From the NCBI GenBank assembly GCA_964637835.1, contig CAZWYF010000001.1, positions 62,001 to 126,000 of the forward strand: a stretch of 64,000 nucleotides of DNA. The letters run 5' to 3'. This DNA is from Glo-17 sp964637835. Its GTDB lineage: Bacteria > Krumholzibacteriota > Krumholzibacteriia > LZORAL124-64-63. The position numbers were made by a program, and so were the translations under genes. How positions within the stretch are numbered: position 1 is the first letter of the stretch; each line of letters begins with the position of its first letter. Below the pieces are notes generated by a model that made no database searches, was not told where the DNA came from, and was given only the letters and a program-made list of their open reading frames with translations. Of this stretch, positions 7,948-16,763 are shown piece after piece.

Positions 7948-8940
7948 ATGGACCTGACCCTCGTCGTGGAGAACCTGGTCGCCCCGCCCATCCTGTTCTT
8001 CCTGCTGGGCATGGCGGCCACGTTGCTACGCTCGGATCTGGAGATCCCCACGCCGGTGACGCGGGCGCTGTCGCTCTACCTGCTGTTCTCCATCGGCATG
8101 CACGGTGGCGTCGAGCTGGCGCGGGCGGGGTTCTCCGTCGCCGTCCTGGTCCCCCTGGCCGCCGGCGTGGTCGCCAGCATGGCCATGCCGGTGGGCGTGT
8201 TCCTGCTGCTGCGCCGGCGGGTGGGCGTGGAGAACGCCGCCGCGGTGGGGGCGACCTACGGCTCCATCAGCGCGGTCACGTTCATCACCGCCGCGGGCTT
8301 CCTCGAGGCCCGCGGCGTGCCCTACGGCGGGCACATGGTGGCGGCCATGGCGCTCATGGAGTCGCCGGCCATCCTGGTGGGCGTGCTGCTGGCGCGGCGG
8401 GCGGGGATCACCCGCGGGGGCGGCGATCCGGGCGGCGGCGTCGCGTCGCCATCGCGCGGGTCCCTGCTGCGCGAGGCGTTCCTGGGCGGTCCGGTGTTCC
8501 TGCTGCTGGGCAGCCTGCTGGTGGGCCTGGCCACCGGGGAGCGCGGCTGGGAGGCCGTGGCGCCCTTCGCCCACGCGCCGTTCCGCGGCGTGCTCTGCCT
8601 CTTCCTGCTGGACATGGGCCTGATCGCCGCCCGCCGGCTGGATGACCTCCGCCGCGCCGGCGCCGCGCTCGCGGTGTTCGCGGTGGCCGTCCCGCTGGTG
8701 GCCGCGGCGGGGACCATCCTCTTCGCCTGGCTGGCGCGTCTCTCGCCGGGCGATGCGTTGCTGCTGTGCGTGCTCTGCGCCAGCGCCAGCTACATCGCCG
8801 TTCCCGCCGCGGTGCGCGTGGCCCTGCCCGGCGCCAACCCGGGCCTCTACCTGCCCATGGCCCTGGCCATGACCTTCCCCTTCAACATCGCGGTGGGCAT
8901 CCCGCTCTACTTCGGCGTCATCGAGGCGCTCTGGAGGTGA
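7948..8940 (+). CDS. sbtA: SbtA-type sodium-dependent bicarbonate transporter
   Basis: Inner-membrane protein of 330 residues with about ten hydrophobic helices arranged as two inverted halves. It starts with NLVAPPILFFLLGM, a typical SbtA N-terminus, and contains GATYGSISAVTF and a matching C-terminal repeat with CASASYIAVPAA. The cytoplasmic loop joining the two halves (residues about 155-175) is glycine-rich. In cyanobacteria SbtA imports bicarbonate with sodium. The identification is reinforced by the sbtB-like gene beginning two bases after the stop. The start has GGAGG at 7934-7938. Confidence 0.9.
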   Translation: MDLTLVVENLVAPPILFFLLGMAATLLRSDLEIPTPVTRALSLYLLFSIGMHGGVELARAGFSVAVLVPLAAGVVASMAMPVGVFLLLRRRVGVENAAAVGATYGSISAVTFITAAGFLEARGVPYGGHMVAAMALMESPAILVGVLLARRAGITRGGGDPGGGVASPSRGSLLREAFLGGPVFLLLGSLLVGLATGERGWEAVAPFAHAPFRGVLCLFLLDMGLIAARRLDDLRRAGAALAVFAVAVPLVAAAGTILFAWLARLSPGDALLLCVLCASASYIAVPAAVRVALPGANPGLYLPMALAMTFPFNIAVGIPLYFGVIEALWR

Positions 8941-8942
8941 CC

Positions 8943-9236
8943 ATGATTCCGGTGAGCCGTATCGAGATCGTCATCGACGCCCCGCACGTCCCCCAGGTGA
9001 TCGCGGTGCTCGCGCGCCACGGGCTGCACGGCTACACCCTGATCCGGGGCGTCATGGGCGCGGGGGAGAGGGGCCGCCGCCTGGGCGACGAGCTCACCTC
9101 GGTCTCCAGCAACAACTACCTGCTGACCACCTGCCCCCCGGAGAAGCTGGAGGCCGTCACCGACGACCTGCGGCCGCTGCTCGCCCAGGTCGGGGGGATA
9201 TGCCTGGTCTCGGAGGCGCGGTTCCTGGACCACTGA
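8943..9236 (+). CDS. sbtB: SbtB-like PII-family regulator of the bicarbonate transporter
   Basis: A 97-residue ferredoxin-like protein of the PII superfamily. It has the beta1 strand RIEIVIDA, a short T-loop region (GVMGAGERGRRLGDELTSVSSNNYLLT), and a terminal strand ICLVSEARFLDH. Known SbtB proteins bind adenine nucleotides and plug or stabilise SbtA at the membrane. The ribosome site GGAGGTGACC overlaps the sbtA stop, so the pair is co-translated. It lacks the cyanobacterial C-terminal cysteine-pair extension, so the redox-sensitive loop of some SbtB proteins is absent. Confidence 0.85.
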   Translation: MIPVSRIEIVIDAPHVPQVIAVLARHGLHGYTLIRGVMGAGERGRRLGDELTSVSSNNYLLTTCPPEKLEAVTDDLRPLLAQVGGICLVSEARFLDH

Positions 9237-9308
9237 TCGGGACGACCTGGCAGCGTCCGGCCGGGCAGCCGGCGGGCAGCCGGCGGGGAGCCGGCGGCAG
9301 GCATGGGA

Positions 9309-9339
9309 CGAGGCCCGGAGCACCTGGCTCCGGGCCTCG
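9309..9339. terminator. Bidirectional hairpin terminator between sbtB and the chemoreceptor gene
   Basis: A perfect 12-base stem, CGAGGCCCGGAG pairing with CTCCGGGCCTCG around a 7-base loop, sits between two convergent genes. U-tracts are absent on both sides, which is common in very GC-rich genomes. Confidence 0.6.
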
Positions 9340-9361
9340 CCTGTCACACCCGATGACCCGG

Positions 9362-11344
9362 TTACAGGTTCATCAGCTCGTGGTCGTCCTCGAGGGAGAA
9401 GACCTCGTCGTCGTTCAGGCTGGCCACCGGCGCTTCCTTGCGGGGCGCGCGGGACGGGGCCTGGCTGGCGGGCGGTGTCGTCACCCGGGGCACGTGGTGA
9501 GACGGCGGCGCCGGCGCGGTGCGTCCACCGGTCGAGGCCGAGCCACCCACCATGCTCATGAGCTCGATCACCATGCGGCTGAGCTCCTCGGCCTGGCCGG
9601 AGAGCTCCTCGCTCGCCGACGCCGACTCCTCGGCGTTGGCGGCGTTGGCCTGGGTGATCTGATCCATCTGACCGACGGCCAGGTTGACCTGCTCGAGCCC
9701 CTCGGCCTGCTCCTGGGTGGCGCTGGCGATCTGGTCGATCAGCACGTTGACCCGGCTGGCCTGGTCGCCGATCTCCCCGAGCACCTCGCCCACTTCCTTG
9801 CCGATGGACACGCCGTTGTCGGCGTTGCGCACGGCGTCCTCGATCATCTCGGCGGTGTTCTTGGCCGCCTCGGCGGACCGCTGCGCCAGGTTGCGCACCT
9901 CCTCGGCCACCACGGCGAAGCCCTTGCCCGCCTCGCCGGCACGCGCGGCTTCGACGGCGGCGTTGAGGGCCAGCAGGTTGGTCTGGAAGGCGATCTCGTC
10001 GATGGTGGTGATGATCTTGGCCGTCGAGTCGCTGGACTGCTTGATGTCGTCGATGGCCTTGCTCATGCGCTTCATGGCCTCGACGCCCTTGGCCGCACTG
10101 CCGTTGGTGCTGCCGGCCAGTTCCCGCGCCTCGCCCGCGCCCTTGGCGTTGCGCCTGGTCATGGCCGTCATCTCCTCGACGCTCGAGGCGGTCTCCTCGA
10201 TGGCCGCGGCCTGCTTGCTCGCGCCCTCGGCCAGCGACTGGCTGGCGGAGGAGACCTGGCCCGCCGCGCTGGCGGTCTGGTCGGAGCCCGAGTTCAGGTT
10301 GGCGATGATGCGGTTCAACGGGCCGGTGATCGAGCGGGTGATCACGATGGCCAGCACCACGCCCACCAGCACGCCGATGGCCAGGCCGATCAGCATGGTC
10401 AGCGAGGCGGCGGAGAGGGTGCTGGAGGTCTCGTCGGCGATGACCTGGGCGCCCTCGATGCCCGCGGCGGCGGTCTCCTGCGCCACGGCGAGCACCGCGT
10501 CGCCGGCGACGCCCCGGCGCTTGCCCACGTCCTGCATCTGGCGCCAGTTGGCCGCCAGCGCGTTCATCTCCTCGCGGTAGGCATCGCCCGCCGCCTCGAC
10601 CTCGGCGATGGCCCGCAGGTCCCGGTCCAGGAAGGTGATCTCGCGCAGGTCGTCCAGCTTCTGCCCGATCAGCGCGAAGTTGGCGTCCGCCTGCTCGATG
10701 ATCGCGGGGTCGCGCAGCGCCTGGCTCCTGAAGCAGGCCACGCGGGTCTCGTTGCCGAGGTCGATGACGTCGTTGACCAGCGTGATCTTCTGCATGCGTT
10801 CATGCATCTTGGCCTCGCTGGCGCCGGTCTGGATGTCTTCCGCCATGGACTCGTTCTGGGAATCGAGGAACGTGGTGGCGTTCTGCATGTACCGGGCGGC
10901 GGCGTCGTCCAGGCCGGAGCGGTTGTCGGCCAGCTTGGCGTTCAGCGCCACGGTCTGCTGGACCAGGTCCCTGTACCGCGACACGCCTTCCTCGATCTCG
11001 ACCACGGCGGGACCCAGCTTCACCAGGCTCTCGGCCTCGTCGGCCAGCCGGGCGCACTCGGCGAGCCACTTGTCGAGCTCGGCGAGCTGCTGGACGCCCG
11101 CGTCATAGTACTGCTGCGCCTCGGACAGCCCATAGCCCCGCATGGCGTACATGGTCAGCAGGGATGCGCGTTCGACCTCCGTGAGGTACTCCACCTCCGG
11201 CATGTACTCGCCGGAGAGGACGTTGGACTTGGTTTCCACCCCCTTCATGCTGACGACCGCCAGGCCGCCCAGCGCGAGGGCAACCACGATCAGCGCCGCG
11301 AATCCCGCGCCGATCTTGGTTCCGAGCTTCATGCTGGCAAACAT
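9362..11344 (-). CDS. Methyl-accepting chemotaxis protein
   Basis: Transmembrane chemoreceptor of 660 residues. Helix 1 is near residues 10-33. A roughly 290-residue all-helical periplasmic domain follows (helical-bimodular size; ligand unknown), then helix 2 (SLTMLIGLAIGVLVGVVLAIV) and a short HAMP-like segment beginning ITRSITGPLNRI. The signalling domain contains the hairpin tip DEIAFQTNLLALNAAVEAAR and EVRNLAQRSAEAAKN. The proline-rich tail ends DDHELMNL and lacks the NWETF CheR/CheB tether. No che genes are nearby; the only related gene is the CheY-like fragment at the right edge. Confidence 0.94.
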   Translation of the reverse strand: MFASMKLGTKIGAGFAALIVVALALGGLAVVSMKGVETKSNVLSGEYMPEVEYLTEVERASLLTMYAMRGYGLSEAQQYYDAGVQQLAELDKWLAECARLADEAESLVKLGPAVVEIEEGVSRYRDLVQQTVALNAKLADNRSGLDDAAARYMQNATTFLDSQNESMAEDIQTGASEAKMHERMQKITLVNDVIDLGNETRVACFRSQALRDPAIIEQADANFALIGQKLDDLREITFLDRDLRAIAEVEAAGDAYREEMNALAANWRQMQDVGKRRGVAGDAVLAVAQETAAAGIEGAQVIADETSSTLSAASLTMLIGLAIGVLVGVVLAIVITRSITGPLNRIIANLNSGSDQTASAAGQVSSASQSLAEGASKQAAAIEETASSVEEMTAMTRRNAKGAGEARELAGSTNGSAAKGVEAMKRMSKAIDDIKQSSDSTAKIITTIDEIAFQTNLLALNAAVEAARAGEAGKGFAVVAEEVRNLAQRSAEAAKNTAEMIEDAVRNADNGVSIGKEVGEVLGEIGDQASRVNVLIDQIASATQEQAEGLEQVNLAVGQMDQITQANAANAEESASASEELSGQAEELSRMVIELMSMVGGSASTGGRTAPAPPSHHVPRVTTPPASQAPSRAPRKEAPVASLNDDEVFSLEDDHELMNL

Positions 11345-11561
11345 CGGAGAGTCCTTTCATGGTATCCCGTGGCTTGCGGCCGGCCGCTTCGAGTCGACGA
11401 GCGCGACAGCCCATGAACCTGCGCTCCGGCCGACCGACTGCGGCGGAGTGCAATCCCCACTTCGGTTCATCTTCAGCATGCTTTAAAGAAAAATCTTATC
11501 GGACGTCATTCGCGATTGTGCGAACCGGGGAACGTCCCTGGGCGGACACCGTCGGGCGGAT

Positions 11562-12335
11562 CTAGCCATCGCGGCGCAGCGGGCCGATCAGGGCGGCGAA
11601 ACGCCCCGCGTGGGTCCCCTGGCGGCGCCAGCTCCAGAACCGCTCGCCGCGGCAGAGGGTGCAGATTCCGCTGGTCGCGATCCGGCGGGGCTGGACGCCC
11701 GCCGCCGTCAACTGGGCGGTGTTGGCGCGCCAGAGGTCGAAGATCCAGCGGTCCGCGTGGGGCCGGAAGAAGGCGGCGGCGGCCGGGCCGAGGCGCTCGA
11801 CCGCCTCGGCGCGGACCTCCGGGCCCACCGCGTAGCAGCAGGGGCCGGCGGAGGGCGCGATGGCGGCGGTGACGGCGGCGGGCGCGACGCCGAGGCGCAG
11901 GTGCAGGGCCGCGATGGTGGCGGTGACCAGTCCCCGGACGGTGGCGCGCCAGGAGGCGTGGGCGAAGGCGGCCGCCGGACGGCCCCTGGCGGTCCGGCCG
12001 GCCAGCAGCACGAGGGGGCAATCGGCGCTGCGGCCGAGGACGGCCAGGCCGGGGGTGTCGGTGATCAGGGCGTCGGCGTCGCCTTGCGGACCAGGCGCGC
12101 GGGCCAGCAGCACCCGGGCGCCATGGACTTGATGGACCCAGGCGGCGCCCTGCAGGCCGATCGCCGCGGCGGCCTCTCCCGCGGCCGCGGCCGTCTGCGC
12201 CGAGGTGCCCACGGTCCCGAAGTCCGGGCCGTCGCGGGTGGTGACCGCGTGGGCGAGGCCGGCCACGCCGGCCAGCAGCGGGAACCGGCCCAGGGGCCAG
12301 GGCGCATCGGTGGTGAAGACCATCGCCGGGGTCAT
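11562..12335 (-). CDS. YfiH/LACC1-family purine nucleoside phosphorylase (multicopper-like, DUF152)
   Basis: Cytosolic enzyme of 257 residues. The family's three active-site residues are visible: His71 in WVHQVHG, Cys106 in SADCPLVLL and His126 in FAHAS. The C-terminal signature IAPSAGPCCYAVGPEV is also present. Members once called polyphenol oxidases act on adenosine and inosine. The usual HAGWRG motif reads HASWRATVRG here, a substitution near the active site. The gene follows the D15-type barrel gene by ten bases on the same strand, probably co-transcribed; many genomes link yfiH to envelope or cell-division genes. Confidence 0.88.
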   Translation of the reverse strand: MTPAMVFTTDAPWPLGRFPLLAGVAGLAHAVTTRDGPDFGTVGTSAQTAAAAGEAAAAIGLQGAAWVHQVHGARVLLARAPGPQGDADALITDTPGLAVLGRSADCPLVLLAGRTARGRPAAAFAHASWRATVRGLVTATIAALHLRLGVAPAAVTAAIAPSAGPCCYAVGPEVRAEAVERLGPAAAAFFRPHADRWIFDLWRANTAQLTAAGVQPRRIATSGICTLCRGERFWSWRRQGTHAGRFAALIGPLRRDG

Positions 12336-12345
12336 GGCGCCGGCC

Positions 12346-13635
12346 TCAGAAGTTGAAGACGTCCATGAACTCGAAGGTCCAGTCGCCGTCGCGCTCCTTC
12401 GCCGCCTCGAAGCGCAGCTGCCAGGTCAGCAGGCTGACGTGGATGCCGGCGCCGTAGCTGAAGAGCGACCGCGGCGCGGTCTCGTGGAGGTCGTCATGGA
12501 AGGCGTCGCCCACGTCGGTGAAGGCGTGCAGGCCCAGGCCCACGGTCTCGCCGGTGACCGCCACCGGCATCATGACCAGGGGCCAGCGCAGCTCGGCGGT
12601 GGCCAGGTAGGCCGTGTCGCCCTCCCGGCTGGCGTAGCGGGCGCCACGGACGGTCTCCGGCCCGCCCCAGCGGAGCACGTACTCCGGATACGGCGGCGCG
12701 TCGGAGAGGTGGGCGAGGCCATGCAGGGCCAGGATCGGCGCGCCGGGCAGCGGGACGAACGCGCGGACGTCCACCCGGTGCCGCGAGAGGCCGTCCACGT
12801 CGCCACCGAGGCGGTAACTGTAGTCGTAGGCGGCATAGAAGCCCTGCTCCGGGTAGTACACGTTGTCCCGCGTGTCCACACCGGCGCCGGCATGCAGCAC
12901 CCAGGTCTCGCGCCGGCCGGCGGGGTGGTCCACCACGCCGGGGCCCTCGTCCCAGGTGTAGGCGTCGTGCTGATCGAAGCTCTCGTAGCCGCCGCCGGCC
13001 TCCACGAACCAGCGTCCGGCGATGGTCCGCCGCACGTCCGCCAGCGCGTGCCAGGCGGTGTACTCGAACGGGCGGAAGACGAAGTCCGCGCGGTGCCACT
13101 GCGTGTCCAGCTCGAGGGCGAGGCCCTCGGTGCGCAGGAGCCAGGGCTTGGTCCACGCGGCCCGCAGGCGCTGGGTGTAGAGGACGCTGGCCTGCAGGTC
13201 GAGGATCTCGCCCTCGCCGCGCAGGTTGGTGTCCGTGAGCGCGCCCCCGAGGAAATACTTGTGCCGGCGGTCATAGCGGACATAGGGGGTCACGCGGGTG
13301 GTCTTCTCCTCCTCCACCGTCACCAGCAGCGTGACGCCGCCCTCCCCGTCCTCGCGCGTGTCCAGATCCACGAAGGCGAAGTAGCCGCAGTCCTCCAGGC
13401 GATCCCACACCGCGTCGAAGGTGGCGAGGGAGAACGGATCGCCGGGATCGAGGTCGATGATCTCCTCGATCAGCCAGCGCTCGGTCTCCGTGTTGCCCTC
13501 GATGACGATGTCGGCGAGCACGGGGTCGGTGCCGGGATCGCGGCTGACGATCTGCGCGGGGGCGGCGACGGCCAGGAGCAGGAGCAGGCTGCAGAGCGCA
13601 TTGCTCGCATGGCGACCGGTCAGCAGGCGTGGCAT
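12346..13635 (-). CDS. Outer-membrane beta-barrel protein of the BamA/D15 (Omp85-like) family with one POTRA-like domain
   Basis: A 429-residue exported protein. The signal peptide (LCSLLLLLAVAAPAQ) is followed by a short POTRA-like domain (DIVIEGNTETERWLIEEIIDLDPGDPF, shown in part) of about 75 residues. A 16-stranded-type barrel follows, with the surface-antigen motif RGARYASREGD in the region of the Omp85 VRGF/Y loop and a C-terminal aromatic residue (DVFNF). It is shorter than BamA (five POTRAs), so assembly of other barrels is unlikely to be its job; a TamA-like or patatin-associated barrel role is possible. The start is the ATG with GGGAGG five bases upstream. Confidence 0.75.
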   Translation of the reverse strand: MPRLLTGRHASNALCSLLLLLAVAAPAQIVSRDPGTDPVLADIVIEGNTETERWLIEEIIDLDPGDPFSLATFDAVWDRLEDCGYFAFVDLDTREDGEGGVTLLVTVEEEKTTRVTPYVRYDRRHKYFLGGALTDTNLRGEGEILDLQASVLYTQRLRAAWTKPWLLRTEGLALELDTQWHRADFVFRPFEYTAWHALADVRRTIAGRWFVEAGGGYESFDQHDAYTWDEGPGVVDHPAGRRETWVLHAGAGVDTRDNVYYPEQGFYAAYDYSYRLGGDVDGLSRHRVDVRAFVPLPGAPILALHGLAHLSDAPPYPEYVLRWGGPETVRGARYASREGDTAYLATAELRWPLVMMPVAVTGETVGLGLHAFTDVGDAFHDDLHETAPRSLFSYGAGIHVSLLTWQLRFEAAKERDGDWTFEFMDVFNF

Positions 13636-13729
13636 GGCATCCTCCCTGGGGGATCGAGTGCGCGCGCCCGCCGGCGGGCGCCGCTCTGATGATCGGAACG
13701 CCGGGGAGAATTGTCCAGCGGGGATGGCG

Positions 13730-14419
13730 TCAGAGGACGTCGTCGTAGGAGACGGGGATCGGGTCGGGATCGTGGCGCCGCGCGACCGATGCCGCCGTGG
13801 GCACCGTGATCCCCACGTGCAGGGCCGCGAGGCCGAGGTCGGCGAGGTCGTCATCGAGATCGCTGCAGGTCAGGCTCTCCAGGAGGATCTGCGCGCGGAC
13901 CGGGTCGATGCGGCCGCCGTCGACCACGGTGACCAGCCGCGACTCGAGGGTCGCCTGGACATGGGTGCGGAGCACGTCGGTCAGGACCTGTGGGTCCAGG
14001 TGGGACAGGCCCAGGAGCACCGTCTGCAGGAGGGCCATGGCGTCGCGGACCACCAGGGCCACGGCGCCGCGTACGGGCAGTCGCAGGCTCCGGCCGCGAC
14101 CGAGCGCCACCACCAGGGCGTCGCCCTCGCGCCAGCGCCAGGTCAGCGGCGTGTCGTCGCGGACGAACCACAGCCGCTCATCGGGGCCCGGGTGAGCGGG
14201 CAGCGAGACCTCCGGCTGGCCGTCCAGCCAGACCTGGGCCACCCGCCCCTCCTGCTCGCGGCAGGCGAGCTGGCCGGGGGCGAGGTCGAGCACGAGGGTC
14301 CGGCCGGCGAAGAGCGACAGGGGTAGCGGCCCCTCCACCGGGCGGCGGGGGTCGGCGGGCGACCAGATGGTCACCTGGTCGGCGCCGCGCTCCTGCCAGA
14401 CGTCGCGCGTGGTGCTCAT
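13730..14419 (-). CDS. SPFH/virion-core-like protein, function unknown
   Basis: A 229-residue soluble protein without signal peptide or membrane helix. The N-terminal half is beta-rich (TLVLDLAPGQLACREQEG, then RLWFVRDDTPLTWRW). It resembles the start of SPFH/virion-core-type domains, where a short beta sandwich is followed by a helix-strand region (here DAMALLQTVLLGLSHLDPQVLTD). The last strand (GLAALHVGITVPTAASVARR) fits the SPFH pattern. The similarity is by eye and uncertain. The ATG follows GCGGAGGTAG, which overlaps the 3' end of the upstream gene, so the two are translationally linked. Confidence 0.45.
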   Translation of the reverse strand: MSTTRDVWQERGADQVTIWSPADPRRPVEGPLPLSLFAGRTLVLDLAPGQLACREQEGRVAQVWLDGQPEVSLPAHPGPDERLWFVRDDTPLTWRWREGDALVVALGRGRSLRLPVRGAVALVVRDAMALLQTVLLGLSHLDPQVLTDVLRTHVQATLESRLVTVVDGGRIDPVRAQILLESLTCSDLDDDLADLGLAALHVGITVPTAASVARRHDPDPIPVSYDDVL

Positions 14420-14422
14420 GAT

Positions 14423-14947
14423 CTACCTCCGCCGCATCCGGGCGAATTCCGATTCCCAGCCCAGTCCGAGCAGGAAGTTGCGCTCCTCGGTGGTGCGGCT
14501 GAGGTCGGCCAGGTCCTGGCTCAGGCGGATGGCCTGGTCGCGGAACCAGGCCTCCGCGGGGTGTTGCTCGTCCAGCTCGCGCGTCAGGCGCAGGGCCTGC
14601 TCGGCGAGCTGCAGGAGCTGGCCGTCCAGCTCCTCGAGCTCCGGCACGGTCTCGGCGGGATTGCCGGCGATGGCCACGCGGCCCTCGCGATCGAGTCGCC
14701 GGAAGATGGCGCTGATGTGGTCGACCAGCAGATCGAGGATCTCCTCCTGCTCCTCGGTGAGCAGGGGGGCGCACCGTTCCGCCACGGTCAGCAGATGGTC
14801 GCCACAGTCCTTGAGCAGGCCGCCGAGGCTGCGGCGGAAGCCGCGCTCGGCGTCCACGGCGCGGCGCCCCGAACCGTAGAGCCCGTAGGTCGGCAGGTGG
14901 GCGAGGACGTCGGTCAACTCGTCGAGGCTCACGCAGGCGGCCGGCAT
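14423..14947 (-). CDS. Unknown helical protein coupled to the SPFH-like gene
   Basis: A 174-residue protein I do not recognise. It is predicted almost entirely alpha-helical, rich in Leu, Glu and Arg, with long amphipathic stretches such as TEEQEEILDLLVDHISAIF and LDGQLLQLAEQALRLTRELD that could form coiled coils. It has no signal peptide, membrane helix or obvious catalytic motif. It ends three bases before the SPFH-like start, so the pair forms an operon and the products may interact. It begins with ATG at 14947; the 264 bases upstream, to 15211, show no gene. Confidence 0.6.
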   Translation of the reverse strand: MPAACVSLDELTDVLAHLPTYGLYGSGRRAVDAERGFRRSLGGLLKDCGDHLLTVAERCAPLLTEEQEEILDLLVDHISAIFRRLDREGRVAIAGNPAETVPELEELDGQLLQLAEQALRLTRELDEQHPAEAWFRDQAIRLSQDLADLSRTTEERNFLLGLGWESEFARMRRR

Positions 14948-15211
14948 GGAGGATCTCCCCGGGGATGTCGTGGTGCCGGGACGGGCGGTCAGGCTTGCGG
15001 ACTGCCCGGCGTGGCAGGCTGCTGGCAGGGGTCTTCCAAGGAACGTTCCGGAAGCAACGGATGGCGTGCGCGGTCACCGGAAACGGCGCCGCACGGCGGG
15101 ATCCGGTGGGCCCGGACGGACCGCCGGCGGGTGGCACGAGGCGGCCGGGGATGCGCATTGCAAGCTCCGGCCCCTGGCGGCGGCGATTTTGCGAACAGGT
15201 GGCGAGTCCGG

Positions 15212-16114
15212 CTAGTCGCCGGACCAGCGCCGCACGGGGTTGACCAGGCGGCCGATGCCCTCGATCTCCACGGTCACCACGTCGCCGGGCACGAGGAAGC
15301 GGGGCGGATCGCGGAACTCGCCCACGCCACCCGGCGTCCCGGTGGCGATGATGTCCCCGGGGAAGAGGGTCATGTGGCGGCTGGCGTGGGCCACCAGCTC
15401 ATGGGGCCCGAAGGCCAGCTGCCCGGTGGAACTGTCCTGCATCAGGTCCTGGTTCCACCAGCAGCGGATGCGCAGGCCCAGGGCCTGATCGGGCAGCTCG
15501 TCCGCCGTGACGATCCACGGCCCGCAGGGCCCGCCCGTGTCCAGGCTCTTGCCCCGGAAGAACTGCCTGTCGCGCCGCTGGGCCTCGCGGTCGGTGACGT
15601 CGTTGAAGACGGTGTAGCCGGCGATCACCGCGCCGGCCTCGGCGGCGGAGACCGCCCGCGCCGGCTTGCCGATCACCACGGCCAGCTCCGCCTCGGCGTC
15701 CACCTGGGTGAGGTCGTCCGCCAGCTCGATGGGGCCGTCGTGCGTCTGCAGGCAGCTGGGAGCCTTGCCGAAGAGCATGGGCTGCCGGGGCAGCGGCCGG
15801 TCCTGCTCGGCGGCATGGTCGCGGTAGTTCAGACCCACGCCGATGATCTTCGATGGCAGCAGCACCGGGGCCAGCAGCTGCACCGCGGCCAGGGGGAAGA
15901 GCGGCGGCGCGGGAGCGGAGTCCCCGCCGGCCGGGTCCGCGGCGCGCGGCAGGTACTGGTCGTGGAGCCGGCGGAGGCGGTCCCGCTCGCTGAAGAGGGC
16001 GTGCCAGGTCGGGGGCAGCGTGGGGTCGGCGGCCAGCAGGTCGAGGCCGACCGTGTCGCTCAGGGCCAGCCCGCAGCGCGGGTCCGTCCCCTGCGTGTAG
16101 GTGATGAGCTTCAT
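15212..16114 (-). CDS. Fumarylacetoacetate hydrolase (FAH) family protein
   Basis: A 300-residue cytosolic enzyme of the FAH superfamily, which cleaves or decarboxylates beta-diketo acids such as fumarylpyruvate or acylpyruvates. The C-terminal FAH domain starts at IGVGLNYRDHAAEQ. It carries the metal-binding acidic residues Glu141 and Glu143 (DAEAELAVVIGK) and Asp172 (VFNDVTDREAQ), and ends with GTPGGVGEFR and the GDVVTVEIEGIG loop. The exact substrate cannot be told; monofunctional bacterial members range from acylpyruvases to oxaloacetate decarboxylases. It stands alone in its context. A hairpin downstream (16211-16240) belongs to hsp20, not to this gene. Confidence 0.85.
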   Translation of the reverse strand: MKLITYTQGTDPRCGLALSDTVGLDLLAADPTLPPTWHALFSERDRLRRLHDQYLPRAADPAGGDSAPAPPLFPLAAVQLLAPVLLPSKIIGVGLNYRDHAAEQDRPLPRQPMLFGKAPSCLQTHDGPIELADDLTQVDAEAELAVVIGKPARAVSAAEAGAVIAGYTVFNDVTDREAQRRDRQFFRGKSLDTGGPCGPWIVTADELPDQALGLRIRCWWNQDLMQDSSTGQLAFGPHELVAHASRHMTLFPGDIIATGTPGGVGEFRDPPRFLVPGDVVTVEIEGIGRLVNPVRRWSGD

Positions 16115-16210
16115 GGGGGCAGCATGCCACAGGCGGCCGGTCGTGTCACGGTCGCAACCGGGCCGCCTGGGCGCGGGGCGCCGGTCCGTGGCCGCCGGCG
16201 CGAGAGAAAC

Positions 16211-16240
16211 GGCCCGCCCCGCGGGATTGCGGGGCGGGCC
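16211..16240 (-). terminator. Intrinsic terminator of hsp20
   Basis: GGCCCGCCCCGC pairs perfectly with GCGGGGCGGGCC (12 bases, 6-base loop). On the minus strand it is followed by GTTTCTCTC, a pyrimidine-rich run resembling a U-tract, 44 bases past the hsp20 stop. Confidence 0.75.
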
Positions 16241-16283
16241 TGCCGGACGTGGCCGCTGGCCAGCGTCTTGGGTCGGTGGGGAC

Positions 16284-16682
16284 CTACTCGACCTCGATGC
16301 GCCGCGGCAGGGACTTCTCGCTCTTGGGCAGCGTCAGGGTCAGGATCCCGTTCTCGAGGCGGGCGCCGATCCGCTCGACGTCCACCGCGCTGCCGAGCTG
16401 GAAGCTCCGGCGCCAGGACATCTTGCCGTTCATCTCGCAGCGGCGGTTGCTGTAGCCCTCGGGAACCTCCAGGCTCCGCTCGGCCTTGACGGTGAGCGTG
16501 TCGTCCTCGACGCTGATGTCCAGGTCCTGGTTGCGGACGCCGGGCAGGTCCATCTCGAGCCGGTAGTCCTTCTCACCCTCGAGGATGTTGGTCCGCGGCA
16601 GGCGCTCGTTCACGTTCCAGGTGCGGCCGTCGGTGCTGGCGGGCTCGAGCGCGGCGTTGATCAGCTGAGCGATGGGATACAT
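16284..16682 (-). CDS. Small heat-shock protein, Hsp20/alpha-crystallin family
   Basis: ATP-independent holdase of 132 residues. The alpha-crystallin domain runs from about residue 31 (NILEGEKDYRLEMDLPGV) through DLDISVEDDTLTVKAERS to the conserved A-x-x-x-N-G-I/V-L-T signature GARLENGILTLTLPK. The short C-terminal tail RRIEVE substitutes for the usual I-x-I anchor. The ATG at 16682 is preceded by AGGAGGTC, which fixes the start; longer in-frame extensions have no ribosome site. The 5' leader contains the inverted repeat CGGGAGC/GCTCCCG (16727-16743), and a sigma-54-like promoter lies upstream. Confidence 0.93.
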   Translation of the reverse strand: MYPIAQLINAALEPASTDGRTWNVNERLPRTNILEGEKDYRLEMDLPGVRNQDLDISVEDDTLTVKAERSLEVPEGYSNRRCEMNGKMSWRRSFQLGSAVDVERIGARLENGILTLTLPKSEKSLPRRIEVE

Positions 16683-16763
16683 GGCGTGACCTCCTGGTCT
16701 CTGGTTGCTTGTCCTCTTGATCCGCTCGGGAGCGGGGCTCCCGGTGTCTTTCACTCTCCCTGT

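Noticed and set aside
9258..9302. CRISPR-like or REP-like repeat
   Set aside because: Three imperfect GC-rich units of about 11 bases with no spacers; likely slippage, and no cas genes nearby.
11496..11503. Flagellar sigma-28 promoter before the chemoreceptor gene
   Set aside because: The -10-like TCCGATAA is present, but no TAAA-type -35 lies at the right spacing, so evidence is too thin.
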